From Pseudomonadota bacterium (lineage in GTDB: Bacteria; Pseudomonadota; Gammaproteobacteria; Xanthomonadales; Rhodanobacteraceae): 56,440 nucleotides of DNA. The DNA lies in assembly GCA_018240565.1 (NCBI GenBank), contig JAFEFO010000044.1, positions 1-56,440 on the forward strand. Reading direction: 5' to 3'. The position numbers and the translations under genes were made by a program. The stretch's first letter is position 1. Each line of letters starts with the position of its first letter. The notes beneath the pieces are model-generated. The model saw only the letters and a list, made by a program, of their open reading frames with translations. It had not been told where the DNA came from and searched no databases. Positions 13,534 to 22,644 of this stretch are shown here, piece by piece.

Positions 13534-13587
13534 TCAGCGCACCAATTTGACGACGGTGAATCGGGTTTTCGGATATGCGGTAGTCAT
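13534..13587 (-). CDS. 17-codon coupled mini-ORF in the murD position
   Basis: The peptide is [17 protein letters not shown]. The ATG overlaps the mraY stop as TGATG and the stop lies 2 bp before the ftsW start, so it exactly fills the space where murD usually sits. The pattern Y-x-x-K-x-x-x-V-V-x-L loosely resembles the N-terminus of MurD, in which a Tyr/Lys stretch precedes the first beta strand. It could be a murD relic, a coupling peptide for ftsW translation, or chance. There is no evidence that it is expressed. Confidence 0.3.
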   Translation of the reverse strand: MTTAYPKTRFTVVKLVR

Positions 13588-14675
13588 CAGCGCACCTTGA
13601 GTGTGGCCAGTCCGATCAAGACGAGTACCACCGAGATGATCCAGAAACGCACGATCACGCGCGGCTCCGGCCAGCCCTTGAGTTCGAAGTGGTGATGGAT
13701 CGGCGCCATGCGGAAGATGCGCTTGCCGGTGAGCTTGAAGCTGGCCACCTGCAGGATCACGCTCGCCGTTTCCATCACGAACACGCCGCCCATGATCAAC
13801 AGCACGATTTCCTGGCGCACGATCACCGCGACGGTGCCGAGCGCGGCGCCGACCGCGAGCGCGCCGACATCGCCCATGAATACCTGCGCCGGATAGGCGT
13901 TGAACCACAGAAAGCCGAGTCCCGCGCCGGCCAGCGCCCCGCAGAAGATGCACAGTTCACCCGCGCCCGGCACGACCGGAATCTGCAGGTACTGCGAAAA
14001 CACGCTGTGCCCGGAGGCATAGGCGAACACGCCGAGCGCGGAGGCGACCAGCACCGTCGGCATGATCGCCAGGCCATCCAGGCCATCGGTCAGGTTCACC
14101 GCGTTGGAGAAGCCGACGATGATGAAATAGCCGATGGCGACGAAACCGACGCCGAGCGGAATCGCCACCTGCTTGAACAGCGGCACGTACAACGCGATCG
14201 CGGCGGGTGAATCCTGACTCAGCACGAAGTACAGGCCCAGGGCTGCGGCGAAACCGCACAACGATTGCCAGAAATATTTCCAGCGCGCCGGCAGGCCGCG
14301 ACTGTCTTGCAGGACCAGTTTGCGGTAGTCGTCGTAAAAACCGATCAGGCCGAAGGCGAGGGTCACGCCGAGCACGATCCACAGATAGCGGTTGCGCAGA
14401 TCGCCCCACAGCAGGCTCGACACCGCCACCGCCAGCAGGATCAACGCGCCGCCCATCGTCGGCGTGCCGGCCTTGGCCAGGTGCGACTGCGGGCCGTCGC
14501 TGCGGATCACCTGCGCGGCCTTGAGCGTGGCGAGCTTGCGGATCAGGTCGGGGCCCAGCAGCAAGGCGACGGCAAGCGCGGTGAGCGCGCTCATGATCGT
14601 GCGGAACGAAACGTACTGGAACAGATGGAACGCGTTGAGGTGTCCGCGCAGCAGGTCCGCGAGTTCAAGCAGCAT
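13587..14675 (-). CDS. mraY: Phospho-N-acetylmuramoyl-pentapeptide transferase MraY
   Basis: This integral-membrane enzyme makes lipid I from UDP-MurNAc-pentapeptide and undecaprenyl phosphate. The product has 362 residues (E. coli 360). Signature segments are [11 protein letters not shown], the aspartate pair in [37 protein letters not shown] and the histidine motif [15 protein letters not shown]. The start MLLELADLL matches the family and has GGAG about 9 nt upstream. It overlaps the murF end by 11 bp. An upstream in-frame ATG (MDTERA) at 14693 is less likely. Confidence 0.97.
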   Translation of the reverse strand: MLLELADLLRGHLNAFHLFQYVSFRTIMSALTALAVALLLGPDLIRKLATLKAAQVIRSDGPQSHLAKAGTPTMGGALILLAVAVSSLLWGDLRNRYLWIVLGVTLAFGLIGFYDDYRKLVLQDSRGLPARWKYFWQSLCGFAAALGLYFVLSQDSPAAIALYVPLFKQVAIPLGVGFVAIGYFIIVGFSNAVNLTDGLDGLAIMPTVLVASALGVFAYASGHSVFSQYLQIPVVPGAGELCIFCGALAGAGLGFLWFNAYPAQVFMGDVGALAVGAALGTVAVIVRQEIVLLIMGGVFVMETASVILQVASFKLTGKRIFRMAPIHHHFELKGWPEPRVIVRFWIISVVLVLIGLATLKVR

Positions 14676-16074
14676 GGCGCGCTCCGTGTCCATTGGCGCC
14701 GCCGGCGGGGGCGCCGTCGGCGCGCGCTTCGATGCGCGCATGATCAAGCAGCGCCTGTACCACGCGTTCCATGGCCGAGCCGCGCGAGCCCTTCACCAGC
14801 ACGACGGCGCCGGGGCGCACGGCGGCGGCGAGCGTCGCGGCGAGTTCGCGCTGACTGGGGAAATGCCGCGCGCCGGCACCAAAGGCGTTGCTCGCTTGAG
14901 CGGACAGTTCGCCAACCGTGTACAGATGCGCAATGCCAGCTTGCCTGGCCAGGGTGCCGGTTTGCGCATGCAGTTCTGCAGCGTCGGCGCCGAGTTCGCG
15001 CATGTCGCCGAGCACCAGCCAGGTTTCGCCGGAGTCCGCCGCCAGCGTGGCGATGGCAGCGGCGGTCGAACCGGGGTTGGCGTTGTAGCTGTCGTCGATC
15101 AGGCTCCAGCCGCCGGGCATGGCATGGCGGATCAGGCGGCCCGCTACCGGCGCCGCCGTCTCCAGCCCGTGTTGGATTGCCGCCAGCGGCGCATCAAAGG
15201 CCAGCGCAAGCGTCGCCGCGGCGAGCGCGTTCAGCACATTGTGCCGGCCGGGCAGCGGCAGGCTCACGTCGATGCGCCCGGCCGGCGCAACCAGCGTGAA
15301 GCGCGACGGTGCGTCGTCGGCGTGGATTTGCGCGCGCACGTCGGCGTCGCGATCGATGCCGAAGCGCAGCACGCGCCGCGATCCGGCAACGCCGGCGAAA
15401 TAACCGGCGAAGGCATCGTCGGCATTGATCACGGCAATGCCCTGTGCCGGCAACGCCTCGTAAATCGCGCCCTTGGTCTGCGCGATGCCTTCGAGAGAAC
15501 CCATGCGTTCCAGGTGCGCCGGTGCGATATTGTTGACCACGGCGATTTCCGGTCGCGCGATGGCGGCCAGATAAGCGATGTCGCCGGGCTTGCCTGCGCC
15601 CATTTCGAGCACCGCGAATTGCGCGTCGTCAGGCATGGCGAGAATCGACAGCGGCAGGCCGATCTCGTTGTTGAAATTGCCGGCGTTGACGTGGGTCTTG
15701 CCGCATTGCGCCAGGATCGAGGCGAGCAGGGTCTTGACCGTGGTCTTGCCGTTGGAGCCGGTGATGCCGGCCACGCGGGCGCGGCGCTGCGCGCGAATCG
15801 CACTGGCGAGGTCGCCAAGCGCGAGCAAGGTATCGGCGACGACGACCTGCGGAATTTCGACCGCGACCGGGTGCGCGACCAGCGCCGCCACCGCACCGCC
15901 GGCCCTGGCCTGCGCGACGAATTCGTGCGCATCGAAGGATTCGCCCTTGATCGCCACGAACAAGGCGCCTTCCACCGGCTTGCGCGTGTCGGTGAATACG
16001 CGTTCCACCGCGACGTCCGCACCTTGCAGCGTGCCGCGTGTCCACACCGCGATGTCGGCCAGGCGCAGGTTCAT
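14665..16074 (-). CDS. murF: UDP-MurNAc-tripeptide--D-Ala-D-Ala ligase MurF
   Basis: MurF adds D-Ala-D-Ala to UDP-MurNAc-tripeptide. The product has 469 residues: N-terminal uracil-binding domain ([20 protein letters not shown]), ATP loop [11 protein letters not shown], central motif [12 protein letters not shown] and the C-terminal [13 protein letters not shown] motif. A Gly/Ala-rich tail ([18 protein letters not shown]) is not conserved. It overlaps murE by ATGA and mraY by 11 bp. Confidence 0.96.
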   Translation of the reverse strand: MNLRLADIAVWTRGTLQGADVAVERVFTDTRKPVEGALFVAIKGESFDAHEFVAQARAGGAVAALVAHPVAVEIPQVVVADTLLALGDLASAIRAQRRARVAGITGSNGKTTVKTLLASILAQCGKTHVNAGNFNNEIGLPLSILAMPDDAQFAVLEMGAGKPGDIAYLAAIARPEIAVVNNIAPAHLERMGSLEGIAQTKGAIYEALPAQGIAVINADDAFAGYFAGVAGSRRVLRFGIDRDADVRAQIHADDAPSRFTLVAPAGRIDVSLPLPGRHNVLNALAAATLALAFDAPLAAIQHGLETAAPVAGRLIRHAMPGGWSLIDDSYNANPGSTAAAIATLAADSGETWLVLGDMRELGADAAELHAQTGTLARQAGIAHLYTVGELSAQASNAFGAGARHFPSQRELAATLAAAVRPGAVVLVKGSRGSAMERVVQALLDHARIEARADGAPAGGANGHGARHAA

Positions 16075-17630
16075 GCGCGCGCCTCCAGACTCCGACGCGC
16101 GATGTCGGCGTCGTCAAAGGGGCGTTTGCTGCCTCCGATTTCCTGATACGGCTCGTGACCCTTGCCGGCGATCAGGACCACGTCGCCGGCCTTGGCCTCA
16201 TGCAGGGCCAGGGCGATGGCGGCGGCGCGGTCGCGCTGCACGCGCGCGCGCGATGCATCGGCCAAACCCGCCACGATCTGGGCGACGATGGCGTCGCCAT
16301 CTTCGCCGCGCGGATTGTCATCGGTGACGACGATGGCATCGGCCAGGCGTTCGGCGATCGCGCCCATCTGCGGACGCTTGCCGGCATCGCGCTCGCCACC
16401 GCAGCCGAACACGCAGATCAATTTCCCTGCGCAATGCGCGCGCAGGCTGGTCAACGCCTGTTCCAGCGCATCCGGCGTGTGTGCGTAATCGACCACGACC
16501 AGTGGCAAGTCACCACCGCCCAGGCGATTCATGCGTCCGGCGATGGGGCGCAATTGCGCCAACGCAGTGTGGATTTGTGCGAAAGCAAACCCGAGCGCAC
16601 CCAGGCATCCGGCCACCGCGAGCAGGTTGTACACATTGAAGCGGCCGAGCAAGGGGCTTTCGATGGCGCCGTGGCCCCACGGCGTGTCGAGGTCGAATCC
16701 CAGGCCATCGCCGTGCGTGCGCACGTTGCGTGCGCGGATTTCCGCTTCCGCGTCGATGGCGTAGCGCAAGCACTGGGTTTTTTCTTCCCCCGCTGCGCGG
16801 GGGAAGGTGGTCGAAGACCGGAAGGGGGCAATCTTTGCGGCAAGCTCGCATCCAAAAGCATCGTCGGCATTGACCACCGCCGTTCGCAAGCCCGGCCACG
16901 CAAACAACTTCGCCTTGGCCGCGCCGTAGGCCGCCATCGTGCCGTGATAATCCAGATGATCGCGGGTCAGGTTGGTGAATACCGCAACATCGAAATCCAC
17001 CGCGTTGACCCGACCCTGGTCGAGTGCGTGCGAGGACACTTCCATCGCCACGTGGCTCGCGCCCGCGTCGCGGAATCTTGCGAGCAGGCCATGCACGCTG
17101 ATCGCATCCGGCGTGGTGCGTTCGCCCGCATCGATCGCGCCGACCAGGCCCGCGCCGAGCGTGCCGATCGTGGCGGCGCGCGCGCCGAGCGCTTGCAGCG
17201 CCGTCGCCAGCAATTGCACGGTCGAAGTCTTGCCATTGGTGCCGGTCACGCCGATCACATGCAACGCGGCGGACGGACGCGCATAGAAGCGCGCGGCGAT
17301 TTCGCCGACGAGGTTGCGCAGGTTGTCGACCCAGATGATCGGAGCACCACCCTCACTCGCCGCGCTGCACGCGGCGACCTCTCCCGCCAGCGGGAGAGGT
17401 GAAAATCCGGAAACGGCGGACGCAGGGCCTTCGGCGATCACTGCCGAAGCACCCTGCGCCAGCGCCGCCGGGGCAAACGTGATGCCGTGCGCGTGCGCGC
17501 CCTTGAGCGCGACGAAGGCGTCACCCGCGCGCACGCGGCGCGAGTCGAGCGTCAGGCCCGACACGCGGATGTCGCCTGCTGCGGCGATGCCGTCGAGCAA
17601 TTCGCGCAGGGATCGCGAAGGCGCGTTCAC
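16071..17630 (-). CDS. murE: UDP-MurNAc-dipeptide--meso-DAP ligase MurE with two REP-derived insertions
   Basis: MurE adds the third amino acid to UDP-MurNAc-dipeptide. The ATP loop [12 protein letters not shown] is at about residues 128-139, and [11 protein letters not shown] is conserved. TDDNPRGED carries the DNPR signature for meso-diaminopimelate. The product is 519 residues (E. coli 495). The excess is at least partly explained by two in-frame insertions encoded by REP-like palindromes: residues about 77-95 ([19 protein letters not shown]) and about 269-286 (around [11 protein letters not shown]). Both lie in surface-loop-like positions between conserved blocks, and catalytic motifs are intact, so the enzyme should work. 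It overlaps ftsI and murF by ATGA. Confidence 0.96.
   Translation of the reverse strand: MNAPSRSLRELLDGIAAAGDIRVSGLTLDSRRVRAGDAFVALKGAHAHGITFAPAALAQGASAVIAEGPASAVSGFSPLPLAGEVAACSAASEGGAPIIWVDNLRNLVGEIAARFYARPSAALHVIGVTGTNGKTSTVQLLATALQALGARAATIGTLGAGLVGAIDAGERTTPDAISVHGLLARFRDAGASHVAMEVSSHALDQGRVNAVDFDVAVFTNLTRDHLDYHGTMAAYGAAKAKLFAWPGLRTAVVNADDAFGCELAAKIAPFRSSTTFPRAAGEEKTQCLRYAIDAEAEIRARNVRTHGDGLGFDLDTPWGHGAIESPLLGRFNVYNLLAVAGCLGALGFAFAQIHTALAQLRPIAGRMNRLGGGDLPLVVVDYAHTPDALEQALTSLRAHCAGKLICVFGCGGERDAGKRPQMGAIAERLADAIVVTDDNPRGEDGDAIVAQIVAGLADASRARVQRDRAAAIALALHEAKAGDVVLIAGKGHEPYQEIGGSKRPFDDADIARRSLEARA
16775..16830. repeat. REP-like palindrome inside murE (second insertion)
   Basis: On the plus strand TTCCCCCGC TGC GCGGGGGAA forms a hairpin followed by GGTGG and, further on, GGAAGGGGG. 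Read on the minus strand it gives murE residues around 269-286 with no stop and no frame change. The unit differs from the CCTCTCCC family at 6.7 kb but is similar in size and style to REP-like repeats I associate with xanthomonad genomes. Confidence 0.75.
17343..17401. repeat. REP-like palindrome inside murE (first insertion)
   Basis: CCTCTCCCGC / GCGGGAGAGG flanks a 2-base loop. On the minus strand it is followed by GTCGCCGCG, then a second arm pair and GAGTGAGGGTGG, the same GTGAGGG-type tail seen at 6.7 kb. Translated in the murE frame it encodes the [14 protein letters not shown] peptide (residues about 77-95), which I recognise as a translation often produced by such repeats in GC-rich genomes. 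Confidence 0.85.
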
Positions 17631-19444
17631 GGCACCGCCTCCTCGTAACTGTTGTCGCCCGGCGCGTAGTCGGGCGCCTTGGCGCCGGCCTGGATCGGCG
17701 CGCCGGTGTCGGGACCGCCCGCATACCAGTGCTGCACGTTGTCCGGCGGCATGTCGAGCAGGCGCAATGCACCGGTCATGACCTGGCTGAACACCGGCGC
17801 GGCGACGGTGCCGCCGAAATATCCACCCTGCGGATCGTGGATCACCACGACGGCGACCAGGCGCGGGTTGCTTGCCGGCGCCATGCCCGCGAACAATGAA
17901 ATGTAGCGGCTCTCATACCCGCCATTGACAGCCTGACGCGAGGTGCCGGTCTTGCCGGCGACGAGATAGTTGGGGACTGCCGCGCGCAACGCCGTGCCGC
18001 CGGGCGCAACCACGGTTTCGAGCATCTTCACGATCGAGTGCGCCAGTTGCGGATCGATCACCGCCACCGATGGATTGCGCACGCCCTTGACGAAGGTCGG
18101 CTGGTGCAGGCGTCCGCCGTCGGCGAGCGCGGCGTAGGCTTGCGCCAGTTGCAACGTTGTCACGTTCAGGCCGTAGCCATAGGCGATGGTGGCTTTCTCG
18201 ATCACGCCCCAGGTGCGCGCGGCGGGCAGCAGCCCCGGCGATTCGCCGGGGAAGCCGCTGCCCGTGGACTCGCCGAAGCCGAAACGATGGTCCATGTCGA
18301 ACAAGTCTTCGTTCGGCAAGGTCAGCGCGATCTTGGCCGCGCCGATGTTGCTCGAATGCGTGATCACGCCGGTCACGGTGAGCAAGCCATGATTGGCGAC
18401 ATCGTGAATGACGTGTCCGGCAAGGACGAACGTTCCCGGGTTCGTGTCCACCAGGGTATCCGGCGTCCACTTGCCGCTCTGCAGGGCGGTGGCGATGGTG
18501 AACGGCTTCATCGTCGAACCCGGTTCCACGACATCGGTCACGGCGCGATTGCGGCGGTAGGCGGGATCGGCCGCCGGCGCATTCGGGTTGTACGAGGGCT
18601 GGTTGACCATCGCCAGGATTTCGCCGTTGCGCGCATCGAGCACCACCATCGATCCGGACTTGGCGTGGTGGTCGATGATCGCGGCCTTGAGGTCGCGGTA
18701 GGCTAGGTACTGGATGCGCCGATCGATGCTGAGCGTGAGGTCGCGCCCGGGCTTGGGTTCGCGCACCAGTTCCACGTTCTCGACGGTGTGGCCCTTGTTG
18801 TCGCGGATCACGCGCTTGGCGCCGGGCGCGCCGGCGAGCCATTCGTCGAAGGACAGTTCCAGTCCTTCCTGGCCGCGATCGTCGACATTGGTCACGCCGA
18901 GTACGTGCGCGGTGACTTCGCCGCTGGGATAGAAGCGCTTGTATTCTCGCTGGCTGGACACGCCGCCGATGCCGTGCGCGAGGATCGCCTGCGCGTCGTC
19001 GGGATTGAGCTGGCGCTTCAGGTACAGGAATTCACGCGCCTGGTGCTGCTCGAATTTGCGCTTGAGCGCGGCCGCGTCGACGCCGAGCGCCTTGGCCAGT
19101 TCCGGAATGCGTTCGGGCTGCTCCAGCACGGTGCTCGGATCGGCCCAGATCGATTCGACGGGCGTGGACACCGCCAGCGGTTCGCCATTGCGATCGAAGA
19201 TGGTGCCGCGCGAGACCGGGATCGGCACCTCGCGCAGGAAGCGCGCGTCGCCCTGCTTCTGGTAGAAGTTCTTGCGCACCACCTGCAGGTCCACGGCGCG
19301 CACGATCAGCGCCGACGCCGCCAATGCCAGCACCATGAAGACGATGTACAGGCGACCGCGCGTGTTGACCGGCGGCGTGCGCGGCTTGACCCGCGCGCCA
19401 TCGCTGCGCGTGCGCGGCGGCAGCGGTTGCGAGGTCAGCAGCAT
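17627..19444 (-). CDS. ftsI: Septal peptidoglycan transpeptidase FtsI (PBP3)
   Basis: This class B penicillin-binding protein cross-links septal peptidoglycan and partners with FtsW. The product has 605 residues with one N-terminal transmembrane helix (about 31-50), the PBP dimerisation domain and the transpeptidase domain. The nucleophile serine is S310 in GSTMKPF, the SxN motif is SSN at 364-366 and the KTG triad is K498-G500. The start MLLTSQ at 19444 has GGAGG 7 nt upstream and lies 16 bp after ftsL. It overlaps murE by ATGA. Confidence 0.97.
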   Translation of the reverse strand: MLLTSQPLPPRTRSDGARVKPRTPPVNTRGRLYIVFMVLALAASALIVRAVDLQVVRKNFYQKQGDARFLREVPIPVSRGTIFDRNGEPLAVSTPVESIWADPSTVLEQPERIPELAKALGVDAAALKRKFEQHQAREFLYLKRQLNPDDAQAILAHGIGGVSSQREYKRFYPSGEVTAHVLGVTNVDDRGQEGLELSFDEWLAGAPGAKRVIRDNKGHTVENVELVREPKPGRDLTLSIDRRIQYLAYRDLKAAIIDHHAKSGSMVVLDARNGEILAMVNQPSYNPNAPAADPAYRRNRAVTDVVEPGSTMKPFTIATALQSGKWTPDTLVDTNPGTFVLAGHVIHDVANHGLLTVTGVITHSSNIGAAKIALTLPNEDLFDMDHRFGFGESTGSGFPGESPGLLPAARTWGVIEKATIAYGYGLNVTTLQLAQAYAALADGGRLHQPTFVKGVRNPSVAVIDPQLAHSIVKMLETVVAPGGTALRAAVPNYLVAGKTGTSRQAVNGGYESRYISLFAGMAPASNPRLVAVVVIHDPQGGYFGGTVAAPVFSQVMTGALRLLDMPPDNVQHWYAGGPDTGAPIQAGAKAPDYAPGDNSYEEAVP

Positions 19445-19460
19445 GACGGCCTCCGCGCGC

Positions 19461-19729
19461 TCATGGCTTGACCACCACGGTGTCGGCCGCGCCGGGATTG
19501 ACCATGCCGAGCTGGCCACGCGCGATCTGCTCGATGCGATTGGGCTCGGCCCAGGTCGCCTGCTCGAGTTCCAGGCGGCCGAACTCGGTGTTCAGGTCGT
19601 CCTGTTCGTGGGTCAGTCGCGTCAGCTCGCCGAACAGCACGCGATTTTGCTGGCGCGCATAGACGACGCCGATGGAGCTGGCCATGACCGCGCCGAGCAG
19701 CAACAGGACGATGATGGTGCCGATCGCCT

Positions 19730-19733
<4 letters not shown>
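19461..19733 (-). CDS. ftsL: Cell division protein FtsL
   Basis: This small bitopic divisome protein has 90 residues. The transmembrane segment IIVLLLLGAVMASSIGVVY is followed by a leucine-zipper-like coiled coil (NRVLFGELTRLTHEQDDLNTEF) and the conserved EQIARGQLGM box. It lies between rsmH (ATGA overlap) and ftsI, the fixed dcw position. Confidence 0.93.
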
Positions 19734-20659
<926 letters not shown>

Positions 20660-20685
20660 GGTCCGGGCAGCGCGGCACGCGGCGC

Positions 20686-21132
20686 TCACAATTTCAGGCC
20701 CAGCATTTCGTCGGACAGCTCGTGCTCGGCGATGCTCTGGCGGATCTTGTTCAGGTGCGCCTGTTCGCTCCACAGTTCGAACTTGTTGTTCATGCCCAGC
20801 AGCACGGCCTTCTTTTCGATGCCCGCCGCATTGCGCTGGCTGGCCGGCACCAGCACGCGTGCATTGCCATCGAGTTCGACGACCGCCGCCGCGCCGACGA
20901 TCTTCAATTGCATGTCGCGATGCACGCGCTTGACGCCGGGCAACTCGTTGACCTGATCGCGCGCCTTTTCCCATTCGCCATGCGGAAACAGCCACAGGCA
21001 GCCGGGCTCGAAGGGGTTGTAGGTGAACACCAGGCGATTGGCGCAGGCGCGCGCCACCGCCTCGCGGTAGGCGGTCGGAAGGGCCAGCCGGCCCTTGTCG
21101 TCGAGCGTGATTGCAGTTTCGCCCTGGAACAT
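20686..21132 (-). CDS. mraZ: Transcriptional regulator MraZ
   Basis: MraZ is the ring-forming AbrB-like DNA-binding protein that controls the dcw cluster. The product has 148 residues with two MraZ repeats, the first opening [24 protein letters not shown] and the second containing [16 protein letters not shown]. The start MFQGE is family-typical. An in-frame GTG 27 bp upstream is inside the operator and is rejected. MraZ binds GTGGG repeats, present just upstream of its own start, so autoregulation is expected. Confidence 0.96.
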   Translation of the reverse strand: MFQGETAITLDDKGRLALPTAYREAVARACANRLVFTYNPFEPGCLWLFPHGEWEKARDQVNELPGVKRVHRDMQLKIVGAAAVVELDGNARVLVPASQRNAAGIEKKAVLLGMNNKFELWSEQAHLNKIRQSIAEHELSDEMLGLKL

Positions 21133-21134
21133 TT

Positions 21135-21159
21135 CCCACCAAAACCCACGAAATCCCAC
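21135..21159 (-). promoter_or_regulatory. MraZ operator: three GTGGG repeats at 10-bp steps
   Basis: On the minus strand GTGGG occurs at 21159-21155, 21149-21145 and 21139-21135, one helical turn apart. This is the recognised MraZ-binding arrangement. The third repeat lies immediately before the mraZ ATG and, as GGTGGGAA, also serves as its ribosome site. Confidence 0.9.
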
Positions 21160-21168
21160 TTGCAGCGA

Positions 21169-21197
21169 ACATTAGTCCGGGCAAGCGCACCTGTCAA
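21169..21197 (-). promoter_or_regulatory. sigma70 promoter of the dcw cluster
   Basis: A consensus TTGACA -35 (21197-21192), a 17-bp spacer and a TAATGT -10 (21174-21169) lie on the minus strand. Transcription would start near 21162, immediately before the MraZ boxes, so bound MraZ would block initiation or clearance. Confidence 0.8.
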
Positions 21198-21267
21198 GGA
21201 AAAAATCGCTTGCAGATCAAGGGGAAAGCGCAGGTTCGCGGAAATTTCGAGTGAATTGTGAAGAGTC

Positions 21268-21299
21268 AAAAAAAGCCGATTGAATTCATTCGGTTTTTT
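21268..21299 (-). terminator. Terminator-like hairpin in the rnpB-mraZ interval
   Basis: On the minus strand an A6 run, CCGA, an inner GAATTC, TCGG and then C-T7 give a short stem extended by A-U pairs with a terminal U-run; it reads similarly on the plus strand. It is probably the terminator for RNase P RNA readthrough before the dcw promoter. Confidence 0.5.
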
Positions 21300-21323
21300 G
21301 GAATCAGCGGTGGGCCGTGACGC

Positions 21324-21350
21324 AAAAATTGCGTGCTGCGACGCAGCACG
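21324..21350 (-). terminator. Second terminator-like hairpin upstream of mraZ
   Basis: CGTGCTGCG / CGCAGCACG (21350-21332) forms a perfect 9-bp stem with a 1-nt centre. On the minus strand it is followed 3 nt later by five U residues. It lies about 60 bp after the rnpB 3' end and is the better candidate for an rnpB terminator. Confidence 0.6.
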
Positions 21351-21378
21351 AAGTGTCTGCCACGGATCCCTGATGGTA

Positions 21379-21405
21379 ATTATACACTTGTGGAATAATA
21401 AACAA
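21379..21405 (-). promoter_or_regulatory. Consensus -10 element between rnpB and mraZ
   Basis: There is a perfect TATAAT at 21384-21379 on the minus strand with TTGTTT 15 bp upstream. The spacer is short for sigma70, so this is a weak call. A transcript from here would meet the two terminator-like hairpins within 100 nt. Confidence 0.3.
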
Positions 21406-21411
21406 TTGGAA

Positions 21412-21744
21412 AAGTGGAGTCGGCCGGTAAGCCGGGTTCTGTCGTGGACAGTCATTCCTCTAGGCGCCGCGTCGCCGCTGCGCTCGAGCAACCAACCCGG
21501 GAGCGACGCGGGCCGCGCCATTGCTCCCCTATTCGGTCTTGCCGTGCCGGCCTGTTGCCAGGCTCGCGGTGCGCTCTTACCGCACCATTTCACCCTTGCC
21601 TGATCCCTCGCGGGCCATCGGCGGTATCTTTCTGTTGCACTATCCGTCGGCTCGCGCCGCCCAGGCGTTACCTGGCACCCTGCCCTGTGGAGCCCGGACT
21701 TTCCTCGAAGCGCTTGCGCGCCTCGCGACTGTCTGGCCGACTCC
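21412..21744 (-). ncRNA. rnpB: RNase P RNA (bacterial type A)
   Basis: This is the catalytic RNA of RNase P, which trims tRNA 5' leaders. The minus strand carries conserved blocks: GAGGAAAGTCCGGGCTCC, CAGGGTGCCAGGTAACGCCTGG, GCCGATGGCC, AAGGGTGAAA, GGTAAGAGCGCACCG, and the 3' block AATGACTGTCCACGACAGAACCCGGCTTA. The ends GAGTCGGCC and GGCCGACTC pair as helix P1, setting the limits to within a few bases. It lies between rsmI and the dcw cluster. A -10 hexamer TAGAAT at 21757-21752 overlaps the rsmI stop codon and would start transcription near 21744. Confidence 0.96.
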
Positions 21745-21749
21745 GCCGC

Positions 21750-22586
21750 CTATTCTAGCGTTTCGTACAAGGCCTTGCGCGACGCGCCGGTGATCTCGGC
21801 GGCCAGCTTGGCCGCACGGCTGGGCGGCAGCTCGCGGCGCAGGATTTCGAACACGCGGCGGCCTTCGGCAAGTTTTGCGACATCGACATCGGCATCGGCA
21901 CCGGCGACCAGCAGCACGAATTCTCCGCGGCGCTGGTCGGCATCGGACGCCACGCGCGCCGCCAGGTCCGCGAGCGTGCCATCAAGTACCGTCTCGAACA
22001 ACTTGGTCAGCTCGCGCGCGAGCACGGCATGACGCTCGGCGCCGAATATATCCACGCAATCCCGCAAGCATTCTTCGATGCGATGGCTGGATTCGTAAAA
22101 GATCACGGTGCGCGTCTCGCCAACGAGCGCCTGCAATTGCGCGCGCCGTGCGGCGGACTTGGCCGGCAGGAATCCCTCGAAGACGAAACGATCGCTCGGC
22201 AATCCCGCCACCGACAGCGCTGCGATCGCCGCGCAGGCGCCGGGCACCGGACTCACCGCGATGCCCGCTGCGCGCGCCGCGCGCACAAGGCGATAACCCG
22301 GGTCGCTTACGAGCGGAGTGCCGGCGTCGCTGATCAGCGCGATCCGTGCGCCTTCGCGCAGGCGCTGCACGAGATCGTCCGACTTGTCGCGCTCGTTGTG
22401 CTCGTGCAACGCGACCGTGCGCGTGACGATGCCGAATTGCACGAGCAGCGCCGCGCTGTGGCGCGTGTCTTCGGCAGCGATGAGATCGGCCTCGCGCAGC
22501 ACCTGTTGCGCACGCGGCGACAGGTCGGCCAGGTTGCCGATCGGCGTGGCCACGATCCAGAGTTTTCCTTCAGGGTGGAGAATCAT
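21750..22586 (-). CDS. rsmI: 16S rRNA 2'-O-methyltransferase RsmI
   Basis: RsmI methylates the 2'-OH of C1402 in 16S rRNA, the same base that RsmH modifies on N4. The product has 278 residues starting MILHPEGKLWIVATPIGNLADLSPRAQ. The tetrapyrrole-methylase fold motifs AEDTRHSAALL, ISDAGTPLVSDPGYRLV, PVPGACAAIAALSVAGLPSD and the FYESSHRI block are present. It is divergent from lpoA (58 bp apart) and directly upstream of rnpB. Confidence 0.96.
   Translation of the reverse strand: MILHPEGKLWIVATPIGNLADLSPRAQQVLREADLIAAEDTRHSAALLVQFGIVTRTVALHEHNERDKSDDLVQRLREGARIALISDAGTPLVSDPGYRLVRAARAAGIAVSPVPGACAAIAALSVAGLPSDRFVFEGFLPAKSAARRAQLQALVGETRTVIFYESSHRIEECLRDCVDIFGAERHAVLARELTKLFETVLDGTLADLAARVASDADQRRGEFVLLVAGADADVDVAKLAEGRRVFEILRRELPPSRAAKLAAEITGASRKALYETLE
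21752..21757 (-). promoter_or_regulatory. Putative -10 element of rnpB overlapping the rsmI stop
   Basis: TAGAAT on the minus strand lies 7 bp before the predicted rnpB 5' end. No good -35 is seen at 17 bp. The element includes the first base of the rsmI TAG stop codon. Confidence 0.45.
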
Positions 22587-22644
22587 CGCGATCTAGCTTA
22601 GCGCGATCCGCTATCATGCGGACTCGTTCGCCAGGAATGCGGCC

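Noticed and set aside
14392..16146. 584-codon plus-strand open frame opposite murF/mraY
   Set aside because: Antisense shadow of two overlapping essential genes, with no recognisable motif or ribosome site.
21135..21159. GTGGG triplet seen as a small tandem repeat or CRISPR-like unit
   Set aside because: Spacing of exactly 10 bp before mraZ matches the MraZ operator, and there are no spacers or cas genes.
21280..21793. Short plus- and minus-strand coding frames across 21.3-21.8 kb
   Set aside because: The DNA matches conserved RNase P RNA blocks and its control region.
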